A DNA stretch of 64,000 bases from Drosophila persimilis (lineage: Eukaryota; Arthropoda; Insecta; Diptera; Drosophilidae). Position 1 is the stretch's first letter. Each line of letters opens with the position of its first letter. The notes beneath the pieces are model-generated. The model had not been told where the DNA came from and ran no database searches. It was given only the letters and a program-made list of their open reading frames with translations. The DNA lies in the NCBI RefSeq assembly GCF_003286085.1, contig NW_020825326.1:310001-374000 (forward strand). Direction: 5' to 3'. The position numbers and the translations under genes were made by a program. This document shows positions 30,048 through 41,056 of the stretch, in pieces.

Positions 30048-32516
30048 TTAACGACAGTCAGAAAGCAACTTCACCACGTTCCGTGCGTGCACTCCGGCAT
30101 TTTTGTTCCGCACCACCAAGGACCAGGTGTCAACCGGTCGCGGCTCCACAGGGGATGAAAAACCCACCACTGCGCCTCCATGGGGGGCTGCTGCCGGCAG
30201 AACCGGCGCCAGACCACCAACATTCATCGGACCGATGGCCTCCAAACAGCCCCGCAGTCGCTCATTCTCAGCAATAAGCGAAAAAATCAGCGCCACATAT
30301 TGGCCAATGCAGCCTACCAAACTGCACATTACCTCCGTTGTCGCACCACCGTCCAACGCCACGCTCAACACCTGCTGGCTTATAGCCTGCATTCGCTCTA
30401 CAGTGTTATTCACCTGCGTCTTTGGCAATGCAGGCACCGCAAACTGCGGCATATCTGCCGCCTCCACAGTGGGAGCCACACCCACATTCACTTCCTCAAC
30501 ACTCTTGCCGTGGTCCCCAAGGGTAACCTGGGAACCAACACTAACGTTCTCCGGGGACAGCTTGGCGATATCGGTCTCCGAGGTGGCTCTTTTCAACCGC
30601 CTAACCAGCTTCCCCTTCCTCTTCAACTCCAGCGGCCCAGAAGCAGCCAGTTCTTCATCAGAACAAAGCTTCTCAACGGCCGCCGAATTTTTTTTTTTCG
30701 GAGGCATAGCAGCCACCTGTATATCTGCCGCCTCCACAGTGGGAGCCACACCCACATTTACTTCCGCAACACTCTTGCCGTGGTCCCCAAGGGTATCCTG
30801 GGAACCAACACCAACATTGTCCAGGGACAGCTTGGCGATATCGGTCTCCGAGGTGGCCCTTTTTAACCGCCCAACCAGCTTCCCCTTCGTCTTCAACTCC
30901 AGCGGCCCAGAAGCAGCCATTTCTTCATCAGAACAAAGCTTCTCAACGGCCGCTGGATTTTTCTTTTTCGGAGGCATGGCAGCCACCTGCATATCTGCCG
31001 CCTCCACAGTGGGAGCCACACCCACATTCACTTCCTCAACACTCTTGCCGTGGTCCCCAAGGGTAACCTGGGAACCAACACTAACGTTCTCCGGGGACAG
31101 CTTGGCGATATCGGTCTCCGAGGTGGCTCTTTTCAACCGCCTAACCAGCTTCCCCTTCCTCTTCAACTCCAGCGGCCCAGAAGCAGCCAGTTCTTCATCA
31201 GAACAAAGCTTCTCAACGGCCGCCGAATTTTTCTTTTTCGGAGGCATAGCAGCCACCTGTATATCTGCCGCCTCCACAGTGGGAGCCACACCCACATTTA
31301 CTTCCGCAACACTCTTGCCGTGGTCCCCAAGGGTATCCTGGGAACCAACACCAACGTTCTCCGGGGACAGCTTGGCGATATCGGTCTCTGAGGTGGCCCT
31401 TTTCAACCGCCTAACCAGCTTCCCCTTCGTCTTCAACTCCAGCGGCCCAGAAGCAGCCAGTTCTTCATCAGAACAAAGCTTCTCAACGGCCGCTGGATTT
31501 TTCTTTTTCGGAGGCATGGCAGCCACCGGCATATCTGCCGCCTCCACAGTGAGAGCCACACCCACATTCACTTCCTCAACACTCTTGCCGTGGTCCCCAA
31601 GGGTATCCTGGGAACCAACACCAACGTTCTCCGGGGACAGCTTGGCGATATCGGTCTCTGAGGTGGCCCTTTTCAACCGCCTAACCAGCTTCCCCTTCGT
31701 CTTCAACTCCAGCGGCCCAGAAGCAGCCAGTTCTTCATCAGAACAAAGCTTCTCAACGGCCGCCGAATTTTTCTTTTTCGGAGGCATAGCAGCCACCTGT
31801 ATATCTGCCGCCTCCACAGTGGGAGCCACACCCACATTCACTTCCTCAACACTCTTGCCGTGGTCCCCAAGGGTATCCTGGGAACCAACACCAACGTTCT
31901 CCGGGGACAGCTTGGCGATATCGGTCTCTGAGGTGGCCCTTTTCAACCGCCTAACCAGCTTCCCCTTCGTCTTCAACTCCAGCGGCCCAGAAGCAGCCAG
32001 TTCTTCATCAGAACAAAGCTTCTCAACGGCCGCCGAATTTTTCTTTTTCGGAGGCATAGCAGCCACCTGTATATCTGCCGCCTCCACAGTGGGAGCCACA
32101 CCCACATTCACTTCCTCAACACTCTTGCCGTGGTCCCCAAGGGTATCCTGGGAACCAACACCAACATTCTCCAGGGACAACTTGGCGATATCGGTCTCCG
32201 AGGTGGCCCTTTTCAACCGCCTAACCAGCTTCCCCTTCCTCTTCAACTCCAGCGGCCCAGAAGCAGCCAGTTCTTCATCAGAGCAAAGCTTCTCAACGGC
32301 CGCAGGATTTTTTTTTTTCGGAGGCATGGCAGCCACCTGCATATCTGCCGCCTCCACAGTGAGAGCCACACCCACATTCACTTCCTCAACACTCTTGCCG
32401 TGGTCCCCAAGGGTATCCTGTGAACCAACACCAACGTTCTCCGGGGACAGCTTGGCGATATCGGTCTCCGAGGTGGCCCTTTTCAACCGCCTAACCAGCT
32501 TCCCCTTCCTCTTCAT
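30048..32516 (-). CDS. R1-like ORF1 with eight 90-aa repeats (truncated)
   Basis: 822 aa from the ATG at 32516 (minus; PLQMKRKGK). Eight units (first partial) show a different order of unit types from the 2784 copy. They include VAEVNVGV and MPVAAM variants and one LVGRLKR unit. The unique C-terminal region and leader copy are as in 2784-5522. There are no zinc knuckles. Confidence 0.6.
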   Translation of the reverse strand: MKRKGKLVRRLKRATSETDIAKLSPENVGVGSQDTLGDHGKSVEEVNVGVALTVEAADMQVAAMPPKKKNPAAVEKLCSDEELAASGPLELKRKGKLVRRLKRATSETDIAKLSLENVGVGSQDTLGDHGKSVEEVNVGVAPTVEAADIQVAAMPPKKKNSAAVEKLCSDEELAASGPLELKTKGKLVRRLKRATSETDIAKLSPENVGVGSQDTLGDHGKSVEEVNVGVAPTVEAADIQVAAMPPKKKNSAAVEKLCSDEELAASGPLELKTKGKLVRRLKRATSETDIAKLSPENVGVGSQDTLGDHGKSVEEVNVGVALTVEAADMPVAAMPPKKKNPAAVEKLCSDEELAASGPLELKTKGKLVRRLKRATSETDIAKLSPENVGVGSQDTLGDHGKSVAEVNVGVAPTVEAADIQVAAMPPKKKNSAAVEKLCSDEELAASGPLELKRKGKLVRRLKRATSETDIAKLSPENVSVGSQVTLGDHGKSVEEVNVGVAPTVEAADMQVAAMPPKKKNPAAVEKLCSDEEMAASGPLELKTKGKLVGRLKRATSETDIAKLSLDNVGVGSQDTLGDHGKSVAEVNVGVAPTVEAADIQVAAMPPKKKNSAAVEKLCSDEELAASGPLELKRKGKLVRRLKRATSETDIAKLSPENVSVGSQVTLGDHGKSVEEVNVGVAPTVEAADMPQFAVPALPKTQVNNTVERMQAISQQVLSVALDGGATTEVMCSLVGCIGQYVALIFSLIAENERLRGCLEAIGPMNVGGLAPVLPAAAPHGGAVVGFSSPVEPRPVDTWSLVVRNKNAGVHARNVVKLLSDCR

Positions 32517-32524
32517 CTGCAGCG
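30453..32524 (-). repeat. Tandem 270 bp coding repeat, eight units
   Basis: Eight 270 bp units in frame. Homopolymer variants (TTTTTTTTTC for TTTTTCTTTTTC) encode the KKK of PPKKK in two units without breaking the frame. Confidence 0.9.
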
Positions 32525-32665
32525 GCCGGTTTCGGTCAACGAAAGAAGCACCGCACAAAGCAGAAAACGAAAATTTTGGCTTAGGCAAGCGACACCAGAA
32601 AAACACGTCTACTCTTAAAGACAGTCAGAAACAAAGTGAATAGATAGGGATAGAATGAATCTCAT
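32525..32665 (-). other. Inverted R1-like 5' UTR plus linker
   Basis: Short-class leader on the minus strand with the linker at ~32640-32664, where GTGAATAG replaces GTGAGTAG. Confidence 0.65.
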
Positions 32666-33726
32666 CTCTCAGCTTTATTTTACGTGGCGGTTCCTCAGGG
32701 AGTGATTTCAACCACGGCGTCTAGTGTGTATTTGCGGCTTAGCCTCGATTAGTGCAATATATATACATACATATATCACGCCATCACGCACCACCGCCAC
32801 AAATGCAGGAACCTGGTACATGCGCCAGTTAGCGCCCCTAAAAAGAAGCTATAGCAATGTACATAGCGACTCTTCCGGTACCAATTGAAAGTATTCTGGT
32901 CGGGCATACAATCTCCCTTGGTGAGGGGCGAGGTGTATCCAACACGTCTTCTGATCTATTGGGCTCGGCACCCGGTTGAGAGCGCAACTCCACGAGGAGC
33001 CTAGCGGCTCTCCTAGCGTAACGTTTGGGTATCAACCACAGCCACTGCGATACTCCCACTAGGGGGCCGACCTCAATGTGCAACCTTGGAACTGCACAAC
33101 CCGTGGTACCGATTTTAAGGACTCAGCTCGATCCTCCCTTTTAGCCCCGACCGGCCTGGATAGGGAATCCACCCAGCCCGTGCGCCGCTTGCGCGTTCAG
33201 CAGCTGCTGTCGCCTGGAGAACGCCAGTCCGGCGAACCGGTCGAGAGTCCGTATTCTCTCCTGAGAAGCCGTCACATCGGAGAAGGTCCAGTCGCCATCC
33301 GTGTACTGCACTCCAAGTCCATCGAGGTCTCGCAAGTCTGTATAGATAGACAAGCACATAGGGTCTCCAGCTAATACTTGCACTGCCATGGTGGACACCA
33401 TTCGGCATACCGGTGGGCATCCAATCAGGATGATCCTTTGACACGCAAGCAGATGCCTCCTGGCAATCACTTGCGTCGTCACACTACAGACCAAACCGAG
33501 GCCCCAAATAGTGCACAGGCCACCATGAGTCCGGCATATATTGTCCGCTTTGCGCGGGGACTGAGTCACAAGTCGGACTCCGGTCAGCTTATCACGCAAG
33601 CCCGTGATGTGAGGGAGAAAACTCAACCGCTCGCCAATCGTGATACCAAGGTACCGATACTTGCGCTTATATGGCAGGCTTGCTCTGGCGGCAGTCTAAG
33701 TATGCCATTGTGCAGCATGATCGCCG
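32666..33726 (-). pseudogene. R1-clade LINE remnant, cut within the palm-to-thumb region
   Basis: 3' UTR and C-terminal block as elsewhere (stop 33141-33143). This copy ends at 33726, inside the SKTAIMLHNG region, where ORF1 repeat sequence in plus orientation begins. YADD is absent. TATAGATAG replaces TATAGAGGGG at ~33345, shared with 38214-39497. Confidence 0.85.
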
Positions 33727-34423
33727 TGTGGGTGTGGCTCCCATTATGGAGGCGGCAGATATGCAGGTGGCTGCTATGCCTCCGAAAAAGAAAAATTCGG
33801 CGGCCGTTGAGAAGCTTTTTGATGAAGAACTGGCTGCTTCTGGGCCGCTGGAGTTGAAGAGGAAGGGGAAGCTGGTTAGGCGGTTGAAAAGAGCCACCTC
33901 GGAGACCGATATCGCCAAGCTGTCCCCGGAGAACGTTAGTGTTGGTTCCCAGGATACCCTTGGGGACCACGGCAAGAGTGTTGAGGAAGTGAATGTGGGT
34001 GTGGCTCCCACTGTGGAGGCGGCAGATATGCCGCAGTTTGCGGTGCATGCATTGCCAAAGACGCAGGTGAATAACACTGTAGAGCGAATGCAGACTATAA
34101 GCCAGCAGGTGTTGAGCGTGGCGTTGGACGGTGGTGCGACAACGGAGGTAATGTGCAGTTTGGTAGGCTGCATTAGCCAATATGAGGCGCTGATTTTTTC
34201 GCTTATTGCTGAGAATGAGCGACTGCGGGGCTGTTTGGAGGCCATCGGTCCGATGAATGTTGGTGGTCTGGCGCCGGTTCTGCCGGCAGCAGCCCCCCAT
34301 GGAGGCGCAGTGGTGGGTTTTTCATCCCCTGTGGAGCCGCGACCGGTTGACACCTGGTCCTTGGTGGTGCGGAACAAAAATGCCGGAGTGCACGCACGGG
34401 ACGTTGTCGAAGTTGCTTTCTGA
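33671..34423 (+). CDS. Chimeric frame: antisense R1-like + single-repeat ORF1
   Basis: 250 aa from ATG 33671. The first ~19 residues are antisense R1-like sequence. The frame then enters ORF1 at GVAPIMEAADMQVAAMPPKK, with one repeat (a SD deletion gives EKLFDEELA), and the unique region through DTWSLVVR to HARDVVEVAF. The stop lies at the start of the leader copy. It is one of two copies with ISQYEALIFSLIAENERL. A plausible but unproven coding frame. Confidence 0.45.
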   Translation: MAGLLWRQSKYAIVQHDRRVGVAPIMEAADMQVAAMPPKKKNSAAVEKLFDEELAASGPLELKRKGKLVRRLKRATSETDIAKLSPENVSVGSQDTLGDHGKSVEEVNVGVAPTVEAADMPQFAVHALPKTQVNNTVERMQTISQQVLSVALDGGATTEVMCSLVGCISQYEALIFSLIAENERLRGCLEAIGPMNVGGLAPVLPAAAPHGGAVVGFSSPVEPRPVDTWSLVVRNKNAGVHARDVVEVAF

Positions 34424-34513
34424 CTGTCGTTAAGAGCAGACGTGTTTTTCTGGTGTCGCTTGCCGATTGCAAAATTTTCGTTTTCTGCTTTGTGCGGTGC
34501 TTCTTTCGGTGTC
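34424..34513 (+). repeat. R1-like 5' UTR copy between ORF1 and 28S
   Basis: The leader core (GTTTTTCTGGTGTCGCTTGC) follows the ORF1 stop directly and abuts 28S at 34514. Same order as 49107-49199. Confidence 0.7.
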
Positions 34514-34784
34514 TGAGTATCCGTTATGGAAAATTCATCATTAAAGTTTTAATATTTTAACAATATTATAATAATAGTTACTTATAGTTACTAGACTTAT
34601 AGTTTATTCAAATTATTATGCTTGCATTTTAACATAGAATAAATGTCATTAATTTGATAAAGTGTTGATAAATTAAAATTAATACAGTGCGTCAATTTTG
34701 CGAAATTATATAATGGCATAATTATCATTGATTTTTGTGTTTATTATATGCATTTGTATGATTAACAATGCGAACGATTCAGGA

Positions 34785-34817
<33 letters not shown>

Positions 34818-35022
34818 AGGAGTCTAACATATGTGCAAGTTATTGGGAGATAAAACTAATAGCGTAATTAACTTGACTAATAATGGTATTAGTTTTTTTA
34901 CTATTTATAGATAATTTACACAATCCTGGGGCGTTCTATATAGTTATGTATAATAATATTTATAGTATTTATGCCTCTAACTGGAACGTACCTTGACCCG
35001 AAAGATGGTGAACTATACTTGT

Positions 35023-35053
<31 letters not shown>

Positions 35054-35098
35054 AGACCGAAACAGTTCTGACGTGCAAATCGATTGTCAGAATTGAGT

Positions 35099-35140
<42 letters not shown>

Positions 35141-35192
35141 TTTCGAAGTTTCCCTCAGGATAGCTGGTGCATTTTAATGTTATATAAAATAA

Positions 35193-35228
<36 letters not shown>

Positions 35229-35350
35229 GTCGAAACGATCTTAACCTATTCTCAAACTTTAAATGGGTAAGAACCTTAACTTTCTCGATATGAAGTTTAA
35301 GGTTATGATATAATGTGCCCAGTGGGCCACTTTTGGTAAGCAGAACTGGC

Positions 35351-35381
<31 letters not shown>

Positions 35382-35623
35382 TGCCCAAATTAACAACTCA
35401 TGGAAAAACCATGAAAGGCGTTGGTTGCTTAAAACAGCAGGACGGTGATAATGGAAGTCGAAATCCGCTAAGGAGTGTGTAACAGAGCACCTGCCGAAGC
35501 AACTAGCCCTTAAAATGGATGGCGCTTAAGTTGTATACCTATTCATTACCGCTAAAGTAGATGATTTATATTACTCGTGATATAAATTTTAAAACTTTAG
35601 TGAGTAGGAAGGTACAATGGTAT
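34514..35623 (+). rRNA. 28S: 28S rDNA fragment, sense, ~1.1 kb
   Basis: Co-linear with Drosophila-type 28S from the TATCCGTTATGG block through the AACTTGACTAATAATGG, GGAACGTACC and AAAACAGCAGGACGGTGAT blocks to GGTACAATGGTAT. It carries the ~280 bases missing from the antisense copies, and lacks 12 bases (GCATATATGCTG) at ~34995 that the 49200 copy keeps. It is interrupted at 35624 by the CR1-like LINE. Confidence 0.9.
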
Positions 35624-36036
35624 TTATTTATTTATTAAATTAACAAATTATATGTTAATAATGGTACTTAGTTACTAAAGGCGGAAAAAGAGAAGTTAAA
35701 AGTTAGCTAAATTTAAGTGATTATAAATATTGCATGCAATTAGTTTAAGAGACAGTTCAGGGGATAGGGTTTGGCAGAGGGAGTTATAATTATGGAACAA
35801 AACCCTAAAAGGTTCATGATCAGCATAATTAGACCTACATATGGGTAGACGGATAGGCCTAAAAGTACGGGTAGGTCTAGATGGAACGGGCAAGTCAATG
35901 TGACCCAAGAGAGTTTGGGAGTCAACAGTCCCGAGAAGGAGCTTGTGCACAAACATTACGCCATTGCATATTCTGCGATGGTGCAACGACGGCAGGTCAA
36001 TAAGATTTAGCCTAGACCGGTAGGGTGGCAAGATTC
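35624..36036 (-). pseudogene. CR1/Jockey-superfamily LINE 3' end
   Basis: Tail region on the minus strand: the (TTTA)n end abuts 28S, and the RT C-terminus runs up to ILPPYRS. It is joined at 36036/36037 to an R1-like remnant now in plus orientation, the mirror image of the junction at 28758. Confidence 0.75.
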
Positions 36037-37269
36037 TGACAAGAGGTTGCCCGCAGGGGTCCATAAGTGGTCCATTTATATGGAACATCTTGATGGACGT
36101 GCTGATCCAGCGCTTAGACCCCTTGGTGCGCTCAGCGCGTATGCTGACGACTTGCTCCTCCTCATCGAAGGGAATGCCCGATCAGAGCTCGAGCAAAAAG
36201 GAGGTGAGTTAATGTTCATCGTAGGCGCTTGGGGAGTTGAAGTCGGCGTTGCCGTTTCAACTAGCAAGACGGCGATCATGCGCCGTATCGGTACCTTGGT
36301 ATCACGGTTGGCGAGCGGTTGAGTTTTCTCCATCACATCACGGGCTTGCGTGATAAGCTGACCGGAGTCCGACTTGTGACTCGGTCCCCGCGCAAAGCGG
36401 ACAATATATGCCGGACTCATGGTGGCCTGTGCACTATTTGGGGCCTCGGTTTGGTCTGTAGTGTGACGACGCAAGTGATTGCGAGGAGGCATCTGCTTGC
36501 GTGTCAAAGGATCATCCTGATTGGATGCCCACCGGTATGCCTAATGGTGTCCACCATGGCACTGAAAGTATTAGCTGGAGACCCTATGTGCTTGTCCCCT
36601 CTATACAGACTTAAGAGACCTCGATGGACTTGGAGTGCAGTACACGGATGGCGACTGGACCTTCTCCGATGTGACGGCTTCTCAGGAGAGAATACGGACT
36701 CTCGACAGGTTCACCGGATTGGCGTTCTCCAGGCGACAGCAGCTGCAAGCGGCGCACGGGCTTGGTGGATTCCCTATCCAGGCCGGTCGGGGCTAAAAGG
36801 GAGGATCGAGCTGAGTCCTTAAAATCGGTACCACGGGTTGTGCAGTTCCAAGGCTGCACATTGAGGTCGGTCCCCTAGTGGGAGTATCGCAGTGGCTGTG
36901 GTTGATACCCAAACGTTCCGCTGGGAGAGCCGCTAGGCTCCTCGTGGAGTTGCGCTCTCAACCGGGTGCCGAGACCAATAGATCAGAAGACGTGTTGGAT
37001 ACACCTCGCCCCTCACCAAGGGAGATTGTATGCCCGACCAGAATACTTTCAATTGGTACCGGAAGAGTCGCTATGTACATTGCTATAGCTTCTTTTTAGG
37101 GGCGCTAACTGGCGCATGTACCAGGTTCCTGCATTTGTAGCGGTGGTGCGTGATGGCGTGATATATGTATATATATTGCACTAATCGAGGCTAAGCCGCA
37201 AATACACACTAGACGCCGTGGTTGAAATCCCTCCATGAGGAACCGCCACGTAAAATAAAGCTGAGAGAT
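36037..37269 (+). pseudogene. R1-clade LINE remnant with ~50 bp private deletion
   Basis: Mirror copy of 27531-28758, including the deletion that gives the MRRIGTLVSRLASG frame. The C-terminal stop is at 36794-36796 and the 3' UTR runs to 37269. Private changes (VHRIGVLQ, CATCACATCACGG) are few, so the inversion-duplication is recent. Confidence 0.85.
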
Positions 37270-37382
37270 GAGATTCATTCTATCCCTATCTACTCACTTT
37301 GTTTCTGGTGTCGCTTGCCTAAGCCAAAATTTTCGTTTTCTGCTTTGTGCGGTGCTTCTTTCGTTGACCGAAACCGGTTTTT
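37270..37382 (+). other. R1 target-like linker plus R1-like 5' UTR core
   Basis: The linker is 37270-37294; the leader core follows to the point (~37382) where ORF1 sequence in the opposite orientation begins. The leader here lacks the CTGACTGTC to ACGTG segment, as in the mirror copy at 27411. Confidence 0.65.
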
Positions 37383-37979
37383 ATGGCGCTGCATTCGCTC
37401 TACAGTGTTATTCACCTGCGTCTTTGGCAATGCAGGCACCGCAAACTGCGGCATAGCTGCCGCCTCCACAGTGGGAGCCACACCCACATTCACTTCCTCA
37501 ACACTCTTGCCGTGGTCCCCAAGGGTACCCTGGGAACCAACACCAACGTTCTCCGGGGACAGCTTGGCGATATCGGTCTCCGAGGTGGCTCTTTTCAACC
37601 ACCTAACCAGCTTCCCCTTTCTCTTCAACTCCAGCGGCCCAAAAGCAGCCAGTTCTTCATCAGAACAAAGCTTCTCAACGGCCGCCGAATTTTTCTTTTT
37701 CGGAGGCATAGCAGCCACCTGCATATCTGCCGCCTCCACAGTGGGAGCCACACCCACATTCACTTCCTCAACACTCTTGCCGTGGTCCCCAAGGGTATCC
37801 TGGGAACCAACACCAACGTTCTCCGGGGAAAGCTTGGCGATATCGGTCTCCGAGGTGGCCCTTTTCAACCGCCTAACCAGCTTCCCCTTCGTCTTCAACT
37901 CCAGCGGCCCAGAAGCAGCCAGTTCTTCATCAGAACAAAGCTTCTCAACGGCCGCCGAATTTTTCTTTTTCGGAGGCAT
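37290..37979 (-). CDS. R1-like ORF1 with two 90-aa repeats (mirror copy)
   Basis: 229 aa from ATG 37979 (minus), with the same predicted protein as 26816-27505. The upstream leader is the long form in inverse orientation (37980-38187). The C-terminal end is read-through into the plus-strand leader. Confidence 0.6.
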   Translation of the reverse strand: MPPKKKNSAAVEKLCSDEELAASGPLELKTKGKLVRRLKRATSETDIAKLSPENVGVGSQDTLGDHGKSVEEVNVGVAPTVEAADMQVAAMPPKKKNSAAVEKLCSDEELAAFGPLELKRKGKLVRWLKRATSETDIAKLSPENVGVGSQGTLGDHGKSVEEVNVGVAPTVEAAAMPQFAVPALPKTQVNNTVERMQRHKNRFRSTKEAPHKAENENFGLGKRHQKQSE

Positions 37980-38213
37980 AGCAGCCACCGTCAAAGATCT
38001 TTATCGCGATAAGCAGCTATAAATAGAAATTTCACACACACACGCAAACACAGGCACACGCTAGCGCCCTAAAAACCGGTTTCGGTCAACGAAAGAATCA
38101 CCGCACAAAGCAGAAAACGAAAATTTTGGATTAGGCAAGCGACACCAGAAAAACACGTCTGCTCTTAAAGACAGTCAGAAATAAAGTGAGTAGATAGGGA
38201 TAGAATGAATCTC
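37980..38213 (-). promoter_or_regulatory. R1-like 5' UTR, long form, plus linker (inverted)
   Basis: Reverse complement of 26582-26815, including the GT-rich segment (here CACACACACACGC), then the linker at 38189-38213. Marks the right arm of the inverted duplication. Confidence 0.6.
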
Positions 38214-39497
38214 ATCTCTCAGCTTTATTTTACGTGGCGGTTCCTCAGGGAGGGATTTCAACCACGGCGTCTAGTGTGTATTTGCGGCTTAGCCTCGATT
38301 AGTGCAATATATATACATATATCACGCCATCACGCACCACCGCTACAAATGCAGGAACCTGGTACATGCGCCAGTTAGCGCCCCTAAAAAGAAGCTATAG
38401 CAATGTACATAGCGACTCTTCCGGTACCAATTGAAAGTATTCTGGTCGGGCATACAATCTCCCTTGGTGAGGGGCGAGGTGTATCCAACACGTCTTCTGA
38501 TCTATTGGGCTCGGCACCCGGTTGAGAGCGCAACTCCACGAGGAGCCTAGCGGCTCTCCCAGCGTAACGTTTGGGTATCAACCACAGCCACTGCGATACT
38601 CCCACTAGGGGGCCGACCTCAATGTGCAGCCTTGGAACTGCACAACCCGTGGTACCGATTTTAAGGACTCAGCTCGATCCTCCCTTTTAGCCCCGACCGG
38701 CCTGGATAGGGAATCCACCCAGCCCGTGCGCCGCTTGCAGCTGCTGTCGCCTGGAGAACGCCAGTCCGGCGAACCGGTCGAGAGTCCGCATTCTCTCCTG
38801 AGAAGCCGTCACATCGGAGAAGGTCCAGTCGCCATCCGTGTACTGCACTCCAAGTCCATCGAGGTCTCGCAAGTCTGTATAGATAGACAAGCACATAGGG
38901 TCTCCAGCTAATACTTGCACTGCCATGGTGGACACCATTCGGCATACCGGTGGGCATCCAATCAGGATGATCCTTTGACACGCAAGCAGATGCCTCCTGG
39001 CAATCACTTGCGTCGTCACACTACAGACCAAACCGAGGCCCCAAATAGTGCACAGGGCACCATGAGTCCGGCATATATTGTCCGCTTTGCGCGGGGACTG
39101 AGTCACAAGTCGGACTCCGGTCAGCTTATCACACAAGCCCGTGATGTGAGGGAGAAAACTCAACCGCTCGCCAACCGTGATACCAAGGTACCGATACTTG
39201 CGCTTATATGGCAGGCTTGCTCTGGCGGCAGTCTAAGTATGCCATTGTGCAGCATGATTGCCGTCTTGCTAGTTGAAATTGCAACGCCGACTTCAACTCC
39301 CCAAGCGCCTACGATGGACATTAACTCACCTCCTTTTTGCTCGAGCTCTGATCGGGCATTCCCTTCGATGAGGAGGAGCAAGTCGTCAGCATACGCGCTG
39401 AGCGCACCAAGGAGGTCTAAGCGCTGGATCAGCACGTCCATCAAGATGTTCCATATAAATGGACCACTTATGGACCCCTGCGGGCAACCTCTTGTCA
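38214..39497 (-). pseudogene. R1-clade LINE remnant: RT palm to 3' UTR
   Basis: Left half of the third module copy (stop 38687-38689). Very close to 22910-24193, including VGVAISTSK and the loss of LNA, with the TATAGATAG variant near 38880. Confidence 0.85.
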
Positions 39498-39909
39498 GAA
39501 TCTTGCCACCCTACCGGTCTAGGCTAAATCTTATTGACCTGCCGTCGTTGCACCATCGCAGAATATGCAATGGCGTAATGTTCGTGCACAAGCTCCTTCT
39601 CGGGACTGTTGACTCCCAAACTCTCTTGGGTCAGATTGACTTGGCCGTTCCATCTAGACCTACCCGTACTTTTAGGCCTATCCGTCTACCCATATTTAGG
39701 TCCAATTATGCTGATCATGAACCTTTTAGGGTTTTATGCCATAATTATAACTCCCTCTGCCAAACCCTATCCCCTGAATTGTCTCTTAAACTAATTGCAT
39801 GCAATATTTATAATCACTTAAATTTAGCTAACTTTTAACTTCTCTTTTTCCGCATTTAGTAACTAAGTACCATTATTAACAGATAATTTTTTAATTTAAT
39901 AAATAAATA
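39497..39909 (+). pseudogene. CR1/Jockey-superfamily LINE 3' end
   Basis: Same tail as 24193-24606, ending at 28S. Confidence 0.75.
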
Positions 39910-40030
39910 AATACCATTGTACCTTCCTACTCACTAAAGTTTCAAAATTTATATCACGAGTAATATAAATCATCTACTTTAGCGGTAATGTATAGGTATA
40001 CAACTTAAGCGCCATCCATTTTAAGGGCTA
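39910..40030 (-). rRNA. 28S: 28S rDNA fragment (antisense), left of BEL insertion
   Basis: First part of the ~206 bp 28S block of the module, interrupted after AAGGGCTA. The rest resumes at 46537 after the BEL element. Confidence 0.85.
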
Positions 40031-40348
40031 TGTTGACGCCCCTTAATAGAATATAGGATTAAATTACTTAATAATGGTTAACAATTTGAAGATTTGAATT
40101 AATATGTAAATAGTACAAAAATTGTGAATTAATTGGAAGTTGGCGCGTTACATTATGTACGTATAAAGAAGCGCAATCGATAGTATCAATAGTATCGAGC
40201 CAAAACGATCTGAATTATGATCACTAGATTTAAGAGATATATACGAAATAAACGAACGAGCAAGGAACTACATCGAGCGGATTAAGGAAGGTCTGAATTG
40301 TGTAGACGGATTCCATTGGAAAACTGTTGGAGGGACTTAGCTCGTACA
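40031..40348 (+). repeat. BEL/Pao 5' LTR
   Basis: 318 bp with TG...CA ends, AT-rich. TGTACGTATAAAGAAGCGC at ~40154 contains a TATAAAG that could be the core promoter (inference). Confidence 0.92.
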
Positions 40349-40350
40349 TT

Positions 40351-40368
40351 TGGCGCCCGAGCAGGGAC
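40351..40368 (+). other. Primer binding site of the BEL element
   Basis: TGGCGCCCGAGCAGGGAC lies two bases after the 5' LTR. It ends in the complement of a tRNA 3' CCA (TGG) and differs by one base from the tRNA-Lys type PBS known from lentiviruses. The same 18 bases serve the Gypsy element at 57275. The tRNA identity in this species is inferred. Confidence 0.75.
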
Positions 40369-41056
40369 CTTTGGAGAAGGTTCAATTACCGGATGGAGTT
40401 CACGACTGGAACTCAATAAATATTTCACCCTGAGTCTGGCTGACGGCGAGTGCGACAGCGGCTTCGGTATCGAATTGTGAGTGTGAACTGCTTTGAGCAT
40501 CTAATATTTCTTGCAGGCATGTTTAGTTCCAATTCGATGTGTGTGAATAATCTTAAAACAATACAATTGTGTTAGTGTCAAGTGGTCGCGGCTTTGAGAC
40601 TTCTGCGCTTTAATTGTTCTGTAAGCGGGTTCTCGTGTAGAAAGCAGATTACAATTACAGTTAGCTTGAGCGCATAGGTATCTGCATACACACATACAGC
40701 CTATTGCGTGCACTGCTGTACGTTGAAGCAAGGCACATACATACTTGCATATATATGCAGTTACAAGCCGGCACTTAAAGAACAGTAATTTCTATTTGAC
40801 ATTAATTTAACTTTGTAGTCGTTTCTTCTTTGCCTGCCGGTTCGTTGGGGCGCAAGTACACATTTTGGTACAGTGGCGCACAGTGGTTAATTGTTGATCA
40901 ATTATTGAATTGGGCAGTGTAGTGAGAATTTAAAGTTAGCCGATTATTGAATAGAGTGGCTAAACTTGGTACCGGGTTACTTACTCATACCAATATTGAG
41001 TAATTTTTTTATTGTTAAATTGTCACGGGTAAAACCGGTGTAAATAGTCAGTGCAA
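40369..41056 (+). other. BEL 5' leader, non-coding
   Basis: 688 bases between PBS and the gag-pol start. I see no conserved frame or motif. It is AT-rich, with short repeats of ACATAC type at ~40690-40750. Confidence 0.6.
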
